DNA from: Streptomyces nojiriensis
Lineage (GTDB): Bacteria > Actinomycetota > Actinomycetes > Streptomycetales > Streptomycetaceae
NCBI RefSeq assembly: GCF_017639205.1
Contig: NZ_CP071139.1
Span: 868,001-932,000, forward strand
Direction of reading: 5' to 3'
Length of the DNA stretch: 64,000 nucleotides
Part shown: piece after piece, positions 44,698-53,683 of the stretch
Layout of the letters: the number at the start of each line of letters is the position of its first letter
Position numbering within the stretch: position 1 is the stretch's first letter
The notes under the pieces: model-generated
What the model was told of the DNA's origin: nothing
Database searches by the model: none
The model's input: the letters and a program-made list of their open reading frames with translations, nothing else
Made by a program: the position numbers and the translations under genes

Positions 44698-45915
44698 CTA
44701 GTTGTAGAAGTGCGGCAGGAAGCGCTGGTTGGGGGTGGCTTGAGCGCCGCACGACAACAGGGCGAGGTACCTGGGTTTGGTGCCCGTGGTGCTCACGCAC
44801 AAGCTGGTGTTCTTCTGCATGATGATCCAGGCCCCCGGCTCCTCGACCCAGCGGTAGATGGTGAAGACCTGGGAGGTTTGGCCCTCGCAGTCCCACTCGT
44901 TGAGGGCGTCGCCGCTCTTCGCGAAGCGGCCGTTGTCGACGTCGACGCACTTGCCGGTCGACCTGTTGACGAAGTTGAAGTCGTACTGGCCGCCGCCGGG
45001 AACGCTGCGCAGCTTCCATTGCGATTTGCTGGGGTTCCAGGTGTCGCTGACCAGGTGCGTGCCGTTGGCGTTGCTCCCGCGTTCGAACGTGAGGTACTTC
45101 TCGTGGTCGCTGTCGCTGATCAGCTCGACCACGGACCCGTTCGCCACCAGATGCGTGCGGAAGTAGACCGGGTAGTGGTCGGAGCCGCGGCCGCCCATGC
45201 GTGTCCCCCGATAGTTTCCCAGCGCGCGCGACGAGATCATGTAGTCGAGTTCGCCGCCGCTCTGTTGGGTCGCCTCGCCGGTGTGGTAGACCTGCGCGCC
45301 CAGGCCCGCGGCGAGGTTGTGCATGCCCTGGTCCGGGTCACGGTTGAAGTCGCCCATGACGGTCCACGCGCGGCCCGCCGCGGTCGCTTGGTTGCGGACC
45401 TGGCGTACCAGTTCCTCTGCTTCGTTGCGCGCTCCCGAAGCCAGCGCGTGCACGTTGTAGTAGATGTCGTCGTCCATGCGCAGCCCCAGCGCGGGGCGGG
45501 CGCCGGCCCGGCCGGGCGGGGCGACGTAGACCTCGTGGGCCATGGTGTGCGTGACCATGGCGAGGTTGACCCGGGTGTCTCCCAGCGGACTCATCCAGTA
45601 CACGTAGCGGCTGCCCCAGCGATACAGGCGGACGGTGTAGCCGCTGCGGTTGTAGGACTGCTGGAACACCATGCCGTACAAACTCGGTTCCGACCCCGCC
45701 TCCTGGACGGCGACGATGTCGTTCTCGTTGCTGAGCTGCCGGACGTCCGACCAGCGGGCGCCTTGCGAGTTGTAGGTCGCGATGGTGTGGGCGTTGGGCG
45801 TGTCCGCTGCGGCCGGCGATGCCGGCAGGCCGATCAGCAAGCCGACGAGCGCGGCCATCGCCATCAGCGTGGCGAGCGTCCTGGTGCGTGGGTGAAGAAG
45901 GTCGGAGCGTGGCAA
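44698..45915 (-). CDS. Secreted CdtB-like nuclease fused to a ricin-type lectin domain
   Basis: The 405-residue protein has a signal peptide (about 1-37, cut near PAAADT). A DNase-I/CdtB domain (about 41-255) has TYNSQGARW, Glu72 in IVAVQEAG, His156 in YYNVHALAS, Asp189 and Asn191 in VMGDFNRDP, LDYMISS and Asp246-His247 in GSDHYPV. A C-terminal beta-trefoil (about 256-405) carries Q-x-W/F and cysteine signatures (GKCVDVDNGR, NEWDCEGQTSQVF). CdtB homologues cut DNA or phosphoinositides in eukaryotic cells; the lectin could give binding to glycans. There is no CdtA/CdtC beside it. The gene lies between mobile-element relics, suggesting transfer. Confidence 0.88.
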   Translation of the reverse strand: MPRSDLLHPRTRTLATLMAMAALVGLLIGLPASPAAADTPNAHTIATYNSQGARWSDVRQLSNENDIVAVQEAGSEPSLYGMVFQQSYNRSGYTVRLYRWGSRYVYWMSPLGDTRVNLAMVTHTMAHEVYVAPPGRAGARPALGLRMDDDIYYNVHALASGARNEAEELVRQVRNQATAAGRAWTVMGDFNRDPDQGMHNLAAGLGAQVYHTGEATQQSGGELDYMISSRALGNYRGTRMGGRGSDHYPVYFRTHLVANGSVVELISDSDHEKYLTFERGSNANGTHLVSDTWNPSKSQWKLRSVPGGGQYDFNFVNRSTGKCVDVDNGRFAKSGDALNEWDCEGQTSQVFTIYRWVEEPGAWIIMQKNTSLCVSTTGTKPRYLALLSCGAQATPNQRFLPHFYN

Positions 45916-45969
45916 GGTCGGCGCCTTTCCTGGGAAGGGGATGAGATGGGGGGACTCAGTCAGGGGCCG

Positions 45970-46138
45970 CTAGGCCGTCTCTTTCGGATCTTGTCGGCCG
46001 AGCCCGCGGCGTCCGGTGCCGTACATGGCAAGGCGGAGGAGCGCACCGTGTACTGGACGTACTCGGGCGCCCCGACAACGCGGCCAGGTGCGGTGCCGGG
46101 CGTCGCGGGCCCGGCAAGATCCGAAAGAGACGACCTAG
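45970..46138. mobile_element. Foldback MITE with CTAG ends
   Basis: Terminal 28-bp arms (45970-45997 and 46111-46138) are inverted repeats matching at 26 of 28 positions, both starting with CTAG and containing GTCTCTTTCGGATCTTG. Imperfect symmetry continues inward to about 46029 and 46083, so the 169-bp element can fold into one long hairpin. It encodes nothing. CTAG fits the YTAR target of IS5-group elements, which could mobilise it in trans. Confidence 0.8.
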
Positions 46139-46168
46139 TGGTCCGCTGACGAGGCGGACCGCACCGCG

Positions 46169-46381
46169 TCAGTACTGCCGGGTCGGGCAGCCCTCGTCGC
46201 CCCACGCGGTCGTCACGGGGCAGTCCTTGCCCGGGTCGAGCCACCCGGGAAGTTCCGTGTCAGCACTGGCGCGGTGCCCGGCGACGGGCCTGTCCGAAGC
46301 GGCGGAAACGGCGGCACCGCCCCATCCGATGCCCGCGGCCAGTACGAGGGCCACCAGTGCCCGGGCCGTGTTTCCCCGCAT
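46169..46381 (-). CDS. Small secreted peptide
   Basis: The 70-residue product starts at ATG 46381, nine bases after AGGAG. It has a signal sequence (ARALVALVLAAGIGWGGAAVSAA) and a short mature part with two cysteines (KDCPVTTAWGDEGCPTRQY) that could form one disulfide. It is divergent from the LuxR/TrmB regulator at 46549 and probably controlled by it. It may be a signal or antimicrobial peptide, or simply a wall-associated peptide. Confidence 0.68.
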   Translation of the reverse strand: MRGNTARALVALVLAAGIGWGGAAVSAASDRPVAGHRASADTELPGWLDPGKDCPVTTAWGDEGCPTRQY

Positions 46382-46548
46382 GTGCGTCAACTCCTGCTGT
46401 GTCGCCCGGCAGCGGTCAGTCCGCTGATGTCGTGCTGTGGTCGCCGGCCGCTTGTGCCGACTGTGATCACCACTGTGCCGACCCGGCGCCGCCCGCGGCA
46501 GTCCCACGGGGCATCATCTGTGTGCCATGCACTTTTAGGAGGGGTTCC

Positions 46549-47847
46549 ATGGGCAATGCGTCAGGTGACAGCGGGCCAATGGGCATACCCGAACTGGGGA
46601 GCGCCGCGGTCCTGCTCTACCGCTGGACCGTTGTCCACCAGAGCCTCACCCCGGCCGCCCTGTCCCGGGCCGCCGCCGAGACCGGAATCGGCGAGCACGA
46701 GAGCCACCAGGCGCTGAGCTCCCTCCTCGATGCCTGCCTCCTCCAAGAAGTCCCCGCCGCGACCGGGGATCCCGGTGTGCGCTGGCAGCCGGTGAGCCCC
46801 CAGGCCGCCGCGAGCCAACTGCTCTCCGACCGCGACGCCGCCCTCCGCGCACAAGAAGAAGCCCTGCGCACCCGGCGCCGGCAGATCCAGGAGCAGCACG
46901 ACGGACTCGCGGCCCTCATGCCCGTCTACCTCCAGGCCCGCCAGCACGCCTTCCCCCAGGGCACCATCGACCACCTGCCCGACAAGTTCGCGGTCCGCAC
47001 GCTGCTCACCGAGGTCATCGACTCCTGCCACAGCGAAGTCCTGGTTTCCAAAGACGGCGGCTCATTCCCCGTCGCCGCTCTGCGCGAGGCCCTCCCCCGC
47101 GACCTCGCCCTCCTCGAACGCGGCATCCGCATGCGCAGCCTCTACCAGCACGCCACCCGCTTCGACCAGCCCACCCGCACCCACGCCGAACACCTCGTCG
47201 CCGCAGGCGCCCAGATCCGCACCCTGCCCGAGGTACTGCCCCAGATGATCATCGTGGACCAGGCCCTGGCCCTGCTCCCGGCCCGCTCCGGCGGCGCCCT
47301 GATCATCCGCGAACCCGACCTCCTCGCCTACCTCCTGGACGTCTACGAACGCGACTGGGCCCATGCCACCCCCTACGCCAGCGGCCCCCACGCCGCCCAA
47401 GCCGTCTCCCAGACCATGAGGCAGACCATCCTGGTCATGCTCGCCAAAGGCATCAAGGACGACACCATCGCCCGCCGCCTCGGCATCTCACTGCGCACCT
47501 GCCGCCGCCACGTCTCCGAACTCCTCGACACCCTCGGCGCCCACAGCCGCTTCGAAGCAGGCGTCATCGCCGAACGACAAGGACTCACCCGCCATCCGGC
47601 ATCCCCGCCCCTGCCCGTACCCGCGAAGGAAGCCGCCCCGGACACCGTCCGGCCCGACCCGGTACCCCCGTGCACGGTCTGCGGCGCGGCCCTGCCCACA
47701 CGGGCCTCAGGACGAGCCACCGGCCGACCGGCCCGCTATTGCTCCCCCAAATGCCGCTCCCGCGCCTACCGCACACGAAAATCCCCGAGAGACGCACTCC
47801 CGCAGGCCGACACCGCCCAACCGTCACGAAACCCGCCGCCCGCGTGA
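46549..47847 (+). CDS. LuxR-family regulator with TrmB-like N-terminus and C-terminal zinc-knuckle
   Basis: The 432-residue protein starts at ATG 46549 after TAGGAGGGG. The N-terminus resembles a TrmB winged helix plus a coiled segment (DRDAALRAQEEALRTRRRQI), followed by a phospholipase-D-like effector fold and a LuxR helix-turn-helix (KDDTIARRLGISLRTCRRHV). It then has an unusual extra tail with CTVCGAALPT and YCSPKCRSRAYRTR, a four-cysteine zinc-ribbon pattern. The upstream 167-bp gap is shared with the secreted-peptide gene. The ligand is unknown. Confidence 0.82.
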   Translation: MGNASGDSGPMGIPELGSAAVLLYRWTVVHQSLTPAALSRAAAETGIGEHESHQALSSLLDACLLQEVPAATGDPGVRWQPVSPQAAASQLLSDRDAALRAQEEALRTRRRQIQEQHDGLAALMPVYLQARQHAFPQGTIDHLPDKFAVRTLLTEVIDSCHSEVLVSKDGGSFPVAALREALPRDLALLERGIRMRSLYQHATRFDQPTRTHAEHLVAAGAQIRTLPEVLPQMIIVDQALALLPARSGGALIIREPDLLAYLLDVYERDWAHATPYASGPHAAQAVSQTMRQTILVMLAKGIKDDTIARRLGISLRTCRRHVSELLDTLGAHSRFEAGVIAERQGLTRHPASPPLPVPAKEAAPDTVRPDPVPPCTVCGAALPTRASGRATGRPARYCSPKCRSRAYRTRKSPRDALPQADTAQPSRNPPPA

Positions 47848-47969
47848 CGAAACTCCTCCACGGGCCGGACTGCTTTCGGTGCACGGCCGTGGCGAGGCGG
47901 TCACGGGACAGCCGAGCCGGGGACCTTCACCGGTCTCGCCAGGACCAACATCGAGGCATCGCCCACTCC

Positions 47970-48194
47970 GTGTCGGCCGTAAGCGGCCCACCGGCCGAGG
48001 GTGAACCCTGCGCACTGGACCAGACCATCAGGCAGGGGGTCTCCTCGGCGTTCCAGCAGGACATCGACGCCCTCGCCCCACACGCGGTCCGAAGGACCCG
48101 CGCGCACCGGGTCATCCGGATCATCCGGATCTGCGAACGCCAGGGCGTTCCTGTCCTCGCCGACCACCCGTCGAACGCGGGATGGCACGACTGA
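47970..48194 (+). CDS. Small hypothetical protein or fragment
   Basis: This 74-residue frame has good third-position GC and natural composition (CALDQTIRQGVSSAFQQDID ... IRICERQGVPVLADHPSNAG) but no ribosome site before GTG 47970. The frame extends upstream, so it may be the tail of a longer decayed gene. A minus-strand frame over the same bases is also open. No family recognised. Confidence 0.3.
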   Translation: MSAVSGPPAEGEPCALDQTIRQGVSSAFQQDIDALAPHAVRRTRAHRVIRIIRICERQGVPVLADHPSNAGWHD

Positions 48195-48283
48195 AAGGCT
48201 CAGTGGCCCTCGGTTTCCCGTGCCGGTCCTGGTCCATCCCCAACCCGATCGACGCAGGCCAATGGGGCTCGTAGCCTCTCGTT

Positions 48284-48733
48284 GTGACCGATAAGGCTGA
48301 GGCGCGAGACGCCTTCAAGAATCGATGCAGCAACGCCTCACGCACACTCGCATCATGCGTCGGCTACTCCATCAGTCGCATCTCGTTCGAGGCCTTCGCC
48401 GAGGAGGACTCCCTGGAGATCCCTCTCAGGGAAGGGCCGTGGAAGCCGGACGTAGTGGTCTCCCTCTCCCATCTCCACCACGTCTCGGTCGACAAGCCCC
48501 CGCAGATCGCCGGCAGCTTCATCGACGAGATCTCCTTGATCCACCTGCCGGCGCTCCCGCACTCTTGGCCTGCGGACGCCGCCGGCCGTATCCGGCGGTT
48601 CGACGGGCTCTGTGAGCTCGCATGGCTGCGGATCGTGGGCCCGACCGAACTCGATGCTGTTGCCTCGATCGTGACCGTCTATACCGCAATGAGCGATGAC
48701 CGGGCCTCGATGGTTCAAAATCCCCTGGGCTGA
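48284..48733 (+). CDS. Hypothetical protein
   Basis: The 149-residue protein starts at GTG 48284. It begins with a charged helix (MTDKAEARDAFKNRCSNA) and continues with an alpha-beta region (EIPLREGPWKPDVVVSLSHLH ... GLCELAWLRIVGPTELDAVA). No signal peptide, membrane helix or metal motif is seen. It is monocistronic by position. Function unknown. Confidence 0.6.
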   Translation: MTDKAEARDAFKNRCSNASRTLASCVGYSISRISFEAFAEEDSLEIPLREGPWKPDVVVSLSHLHHVSVDKPPQIAGSFIDEISLIHLPALPHSWPADAAGRIRRFDGLCELAWLRIVGPTELDAVASIVTVYTAMSDDRASMVQNPLG

Positions 48734-48905
48734 CGGCCGCAGGGCCGATTCCGACCGACGGGAAGCAAGAGGCCGTCGTGGTGCCGGGATGAGTAGTGCT
48801 TGCTCATGTGCCGAGGATCCGATGCCCGGTTGACTTCTGCTGGGCAGCCAGCCGCCGGTCGCGGTATGGCCGCTCTTCCCGGCTCTGAGCGCAAAGGACT
48901 CCCCT

Positions 48906-50456
48906 GTGCACGACCAGCAAGCCCCGCGCCGCGGTCTCACTCTGGTGACCGCCCCCGAGGCACGGTCCATCGACTACATCCCGGCGGACGAACGTCACGG
49001 CAAACTCTGGCACCAGGGCCCGTTCTGGTTCTCCGGCAACTTCGTCCTGACCACTCTCGTCATCGGGTTCATCGGCCCCTCGATCGGCCTCGGACTGGGC
49101 TGGTCGGTGGCGGCCGTGGTCCTCGGTGCCTGCTTCGGCACGTTCTTCATGGCGGTCCACGCCAATCAGGGGCCCCGTATGGGCCTGCCTCAGATGATCC
49201 AGTCCAGGGCCCAGTTCGGGGTCCGGGGAGCCGTCGTACCGTTCACGGCCGTCATCTTCGTCTACGTGGGCTTCAACGTCTTCAACACCGTACTCGCGGC
49301 CCAGGGGCTGGCACGGATCGTCGGCGGCGGCCCCTGGCTCTGGTACCCCGTCCTGGCCGTGGTGTCGGTGGTGCTGGCCCTGGTGGGGCATGACCTGATC
49401 CACTTCGTGCAACGCGCCTTGACCGGGCTCCTGGTCCTCGTGTTCGGGGTACTCACCGCCGGAACCGTCGTTCAGTGGTGGGACGCGCCGATCGTCGCCC
49501 CGGCGGCCGGCAGCCCATGGACATCGTTCCTGACCGTCTTCGCCGCTGCGGCCGGCTACCAGATCAGTTACGCCGTCTACGTGTCGGACTACTCCCGGTA
49601 CCTGCCCGCAGACGCCGCCCCACGCCAGGTGATCTGGTGGACATACGCGGGTGCGGCCGGCTCCGCGGTGTGGCTGATGTCCCTGGGCGCCTTCATCGGC
49701 AACCACATGCCCGCCGACGATGCCGTCACCGGCCTGCTCCGGAGCGGCGACGGCATCGTTTCGGGCTTCGGCTCAGTCGTCGTGCTCGCGTCGGCTCTGG
49801 CCCTGATCAGCGTCATGGGCGTCAACACCTACGGTGCGATGCTCACCGCAGTGAGCGCCGTGGACGCCTTCCGGCGGGACCGGCCGACGAGGCGCCTGCG
49901 GGCCGCCGTTGTCCTGTCCGTCGGCGTCGTGGTGCTCGCGGTGGCCCTGTCCCTGCCCGACGACTACCTGGCCGGCTTCAGCGGCTTCGTCCTGCTGATG
50001 CTCTACTTCCTGGTCCCGTGGACCGCGGTCAACCTCGTCGACTACTACGTCGTCCGCAAGGGCCGGTACGTGATCCGTGACATCTTCGACGACCAGGGCA
50101 TCTACGGACGCTGGTCCTGGCGCGGCCTGGCCTCGTACGTCATGGGCCTCCTCGCCATGGTCCCGTTCATCTCGACCACCTTCTTCCGCGGACCGGTCGC
50201 GGAAGCCATGGACGGCGCCGACGTCTCGTTCGTCGTGGGGCTGCTGGTGAGCGGTGCCCTCTACGCGGTGCTGGCCGATCGTCGTCCCGGGCCGCCCGCG
50301 GCCGTCGCGCCCCTCTCCATATCCGTCGACCTGCACTCTCCGACCGCTGCCGGACGGCCCGGGGGATACGCCGGGGCAAGGCCCGTCAAGAAGGAATCAG
50401 GCAATGCCCATGGACCCGGCAAGAGCACCGGCCGATCCGACCGCCCTGATCGATGA
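48906..50456 (+). CDS. NCS1-family cytosine/purine/allantoin permease
   Basis: The 516-residue protein has 12 predicted helices with the NCS1 features RHGKLWHQGPFWFSGNF near the start, NQGPRMGLPQMIQSRAQFG, SYAVYVSDYSRYLP and FLVPWTAVNLVDYYVVRKG. These proton or sodium symporters import nucleobases, hydantoins or allantoin. GTG 48906 follows AAAGGA. The hydrophilic C-terminal tail runs 53 bases into the next gene, so the two are probably co-expressed. Confidence 0.92.
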   Translation: MHDQQAPRRGLTLVTAPEARSIDYIPADERHGKLWHQGPFWFSGNFVLTTLVIGFIGPSIGLGLGWSVAAVVLGACFGTFFMAVHANQGPRMGLPQMIQSRAQFGVRGAVVPFTAVIFVYVGFNVFNTVLAAQGLARIVGGGPWLWYPVLAVVSVVLALVGHDLIHFVQRALTGLLVLVFGVLTAGTVVQWWDAPIVAPAAGSPWTSFLTVFAAAAGYQISYAVYVSDYSRYLPADAAPRQVIWWTYAGAAGSAVWLMSLGAFIGNHMPADDAVTGLLRSGDGIVSGFGSVVVLASALALISVMGVNTYGAMLTAVSAVDAFRRDRPTRRLRAAVVLSVGVVVLAVALSLPDDYLAGFSGFVLLMLYFLVPWTAVNLVDYYVVRKGRYVIRDIFDDQGIYGRWSWRGLASYVMGLLAMVPFISTTFFRGPVAEAMDGADVSFVVGLLVSGALYAVLADRRPGPPAAVAPLSISVDLHSPTAAGRPGGYAGARPVKKESGNAHGPGKSTGRSDRPDR

Positions 50457-52416
50457 CCTCAACTCCCGCATCGTCCGGTCGCTCGGCGCGCACGACCCTG
50501 CCGAACTGCACGCGGCCGCGGCGCGCACCGGTATCGACGTCGGTGAAACCTACGCCGGTCGCCTCTGGACGGGCGGTGTCTGCCCCCTGGTGCAGCGCTA
50601 CGCGACGGGCGGGGCATTCATGGCGGCGCTCACGAACAGCAGTCCCGATGCGCTGAACGCAGCCATCGAGGTACTCGCCGCCGTCGCGCCCACCGCGGCC
50701 ATGTCGTTCGCGCTGGAAGTGATGCGGATCGATCTCGACGGTTTCACCTTCGGGCACAACCGCGTCCCTTTCGAACTCGTGATGCGGGGACGCGCCGAGA
50801 AGATCATCAAGCGGGAGCCCTCCTCGGCGCCACCCGAGATCCTCCTCGACATGCTCCGTCGCCGGTCACTCGCTCCCGGTGAGATCCCGAAGGGCAAGAT
50901 CGCGGGCATACCGATCGCTGCCCTCATCGCCTGCGTGAGCACCGGCGAGCTCCGCTTCGACCAAGCCGAGAGCGCGGGCCTCTTCAGCGGGCATCCGGCC
51001 CTTCGAGAGGGCGCGGGGCTGCTCGACGCGCTCCTGAGGACACGCTGGTTCGCCGCGACGGACGGCCATGATGGAGGCCTCACGCAATGGCTCGCGCACC
51101 GCCTGGCCGCGGCCGGCCACACACCTGCTGTTCCCGCGTTGCGCGAGCTGTTCACTCGGCAACGGCTCTTCCTTCCCACCGCCGGCGAGAACCTGCTCGA
51201 GATCGGGACGCCGGAAGCCCTCGAGGCCGCGGCCTCGCCCCTGTCGCCGGAGGGCGTCCCGATCAACGAGTACGACCGTCTCCATCGCCAGGCGATCGCG
51301 ATCGATGCGCTGCTGCGTGCCGGGCCCTCGCGCGCCTTTGACGTCCTGGCGCCTCTGTTCGAGGAGCGGGTGCTCCGTTGCGGCGGCATGCGGAGCGAGT
51401 CCGCGAGGACCGCGCTCGAAAAGCTCTCGCCCGCGCAGGCGACGGCCGAGCCACGCTGGATCGAACGATGTCTGAGGGCCGCGCAAGACCGCGAGCTCGG
51501 TGCGACGGCCCGAGTGCTCCTCGACCGGCTCGACCCCGGGCTCGTGGACGAGGCCGCGGCGCGCGTGGAGAAGCGCCGGCGGAGGGCGGCGGCGGCCAGG
51601 TCCACGGTGAAGCCACCGGCGGGCCATCTCTTCGAGCGCTATCGCGCCGGTGAGCACGAGCGCGTGTGGGAGGAACTGCTCGCGCTTGACCGGAGCCCGC
51701 CGAAGGCGCTCGCCGCGCAGGCCGAGGCCGTCGCGGTGGAGACGATGGAGCGGGTGCGGTGCGGCTTGGAGGCTGTCGTCGAACGGCTGCGCGCCGAGGC
51801 GTACCCCTTCCACGAGAAGGCGCGCGCCCTCGTCCCACCCCCGCGCGACGCGCTCCGGCACGTGGAGCGGTTGGAGCGGCTCACGGGCGGACGCCTGCCG
51901 CTCTCGCTGCGCGCCTTCCATCTCGTGGTCGGCTCCGTGGACCTGTCGGGCAGTGCGGAAGGGTTCCGCCATGACCCGAAGAAGCACGGCATGAAGCCGA
52001 AGAGGGACGAGATCGTCAACGTCCCGGAGAAGTACCCGTTCATGTATCTGTCGCACTTCGATCCCCTCGTCGTCCTTCCTCTCGAAGAGGCAGTCGCCGA
52101 GGCGGAGACATGGGCCCGCGGGGAGAGGCAAGGTGTGGGCATGAGCGCGCCTCTGGACCTGACGATCAGTCCTGGTCCGTCGTTCAAGGCGAACCCCCGC
52201 GACGCGCAGCCGGAACCGGTCGACACGGTTCGTCTCCCCGGCCCCTTCGCGGACGTGGAGCTTCGCCGCGGGCGCGGTGGGGCCATCCCGTTCGTCGAAC
52301 ACCTGCGGAGCTGCCTCGCGTGGGGTGGATTTCCCGGCCTGGCCGGCACGAGCATCCGGCCGCAGGCCGTCCTCGACGCGCTCGACGCGCTCGCGCAATC
52401 CGTCCGGCCTTTCTGA
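50404..52416 (+). CDS. Large unknown protein with HEAT-like helices
   Basis: The 670-residue protein is largely helical. Residues about 60-420 form repeated alpha pairs like HEAT repeats (ALNAAIEVLAAVAPTAAMSF, RAFDVLAPLFEERVL). Near residue 490 is RLERLTGGRLPLSLRAFHLV, similar to an SMI1/KNR4 start, followed by an acidic C-terminal domain. It lacks a signal peptide. SMI1/KNR4 domains often occur in immunity proteins of polymorphic toxins; that is only a hint. ATG 50404 overlaps the permease end. Function unknown. Confidence 0.7.
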   Translation: MPMDPARAPADPTALIDDLNSRIVRSLGAHDPAELHAAAARTGIDVGETYAGRLWTGGVCPLVQRYATGGAFMAALTNSSPDALNAAIEVLAAVAPTAAMSFALEVMRIDLDGFTFGHNRVPFELVMRGRAEKIIKREPSSAPPEILLDMLRRRSLAPGEIPKGKIAGIPIAALIACVSTGELRFDQAESAGLFSGHPALREGAGLLDALLRTRWFAATDGHDGGLTQWLAHRLAAAGHTPAVPALRELFTRQRLFLPTAGENLLEIGTPEALEAAASPLSPEGVPINEYDRLHRQAIAIDALLRAGPSRAFDVLAPLFEERVLRCGGMRSESARTALEKLSPAQATAEPRWIERCLRAAQDRELGATARVLLDRLDPGLVDEAAARVEKRRRRAAAARSTVKPPAGHLFERYRAGEHERVWEELLALDRSPPKALAAQAEAVAVETMERVRCGLEAVVERLRAEAYPFHEKARALVPPPRDALRHVERLERLTGGRLPLSLRAFHLVVGSVDLSGSAEGFRHDPKKHGMKPKRDEIVNVPEKYPFMYLSHFDPLVVLPLEEAVAEAETWARGERQGVGMSAPLDLTISPGPSFKANPRDAQPEPVDTVRLPGPFADVELRRGRGGAIPFVEHLRSCLAWGGFPGLAGTSIRPQAVLDALDALAQSVRPF

Positions 52417-52493
52417 CCACGTCGGGCCCTGCCGCCTCCTTCGGCTCGTATGTTGCGTTCCTGGCAGTGCTCACAGATGACCTGGAGGAAAAC

Positions 52494-53540
52494 GTGTATT
52501 CACTTCTGGAGAAGGCCGCAGCGGCCGCTGAAGCCGGTGAACTCGAGGTGCTCGCGGCACATTTGGAAAGGGCGGGCGAGTTCTCGGAGGACAGTCCGGG
52601 CCTGAGCGACTACTTCCTCGCCGGTTTGGCCACCCGACTCGGCAGGGAGCGGCCCGCCAATCTCTACCTCCGTGCAGAGGGCATGCCCCAGATCGACCTG
52701 TTCTACCTGATGCATCAGCACCTGCCATTCCTGCGGGCGGGGAAATTCGCCAACGATGCGCTGCTGGAATATTGCGTGGACCGGCAGGAGGCCACCGTTC
52801 TCGGCCTCGGAATCGGTCAGGGCCGTCAGGAGCTGGACCTGGTGACCCGCGCGGGGCTGGAGCGAGTGACCGTCGTCGGTGTCGATGTTGCCGCGCGGAG
52901 CCTCGACGCGGCCGGCCGGGCCATGAACGGACCGGAAGTACCTGCCGGAACCCGGGTCGACTTCCGTCCGGTTCTCGCCGCGAGCGAGGACGTGGACGAC
53001 AGCGTGTGGGAAATGATCGAGCGCTTGCCCCGCCCTCTGCTCGTCACGGCCTCCTTCGCTCTCCACCACATGCTGAACCACGAAGGTGAACAGGACGCAC
53101 GCGCGGCGCTTTTGCGGAGACTGCGCAGGCTGGAGCCGGCCGCACTGGCGCTGTGCGAACCCGACAGCGATCACCACCTCGTGCCGTTGCGGGTCAGGCT
53201 GGCCAACGCTTGGCACCACTACGGCACGGTCTTCGCCGCGATCGACGCCACCGGCGCCACCGACGGGGAGAAGCGCGAGATGAAGCGGTTCTTCGGCCGC
53301 GAGATAGCGGATGTCGTGGGCGCCACCTGTGAGAGCACCCGCTACGAACGGCACGAGCCGACGCGCACGTGGCTCAACCGCTTGACCGCCTGCGGTTTCA
53401 CCCCCGTCCCCCTGCCGCCGCCCCCACCCGCTGCCGGGCAGCCGGCGGGCTTCTCGACCATCGCCCATCCCACCCACCTCGAACTGGCCTACCGGCACAC
53501 CTCCGTGGCTGCCGTGATCGTGGCCGAACCCACCCGCTGA
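52494..53540 (+). CDS. Bacterial GRAS-family protein (methyltransferase-like)
   Basis: The 348-residue protein matches GRAS architecture: a first helical region (ANLYLRAEGMPQIDLFYLMH, FLRAGKFANDALLEYC), a glycine-rich SAM-like loop VLGLGIGQGRQELDLV (equivalent to the VHIID region), an ASFALHHMLNHEGEQDA motif near residue 183, and a C-terminal SAW-like part. Plant GRAS proteins are gene regulators; bacterial ones are predicted Rossmann methyltransferases. GTG 52494 follows GGAGG by five bases. It lies 78 bp after the large unknown gene, possibly in one transcript. Confidence 0.8.
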   Translation: MYSLLEKAAAAAEAGELEVLAAHLERAGEFSEDSPGLSDYFLAGLATRLGRERPANLYLRAEGMPQIDLFYLMHQHLPFLRAGKFANDALLEYCVDRQEATVLGLGIGQGRQELDLVTRAGLERVTVVGVDVAARSLDAAGRAMNGPEVPAGTRVDFRPVLAASEDVDDSVWEMIERLPRPLLVTASFALHHMLNHEGEQDARAALLRRLRRLEPAALALCEPDSDHHLVPLRVRLANAWHHYGTVFAAIDATGATDGEKREMKRFFGREIADVVGATCESTRYERHEPTRTWLNRLTACGFTPVPLPPPPPAAGQPAGFSTIAHPTHLELAYRHTSVAAVIVAEPTR

Positions 53541-53683
53541 CCGTGGAACCGGTGGTGGAGGTGAGTATCAGTTGCTCACGCGCCCCGACGCAGTTGATCG
53601 GTTGACTGGCCGCAGCAGCCGGCCGGCTGCCCGCGCGGTGGGACGCAGGCTCCCGGGCGCACGGCAACGATGCAGCGAGGGCA

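Noticed and set aside
48734..48905. Possible riboswitch before the NCS1 permease
   Set aside because: The leader has only a weak ATGAG/CTCAT pairing and none of the conserved purine or TPP riboswitch motifs.
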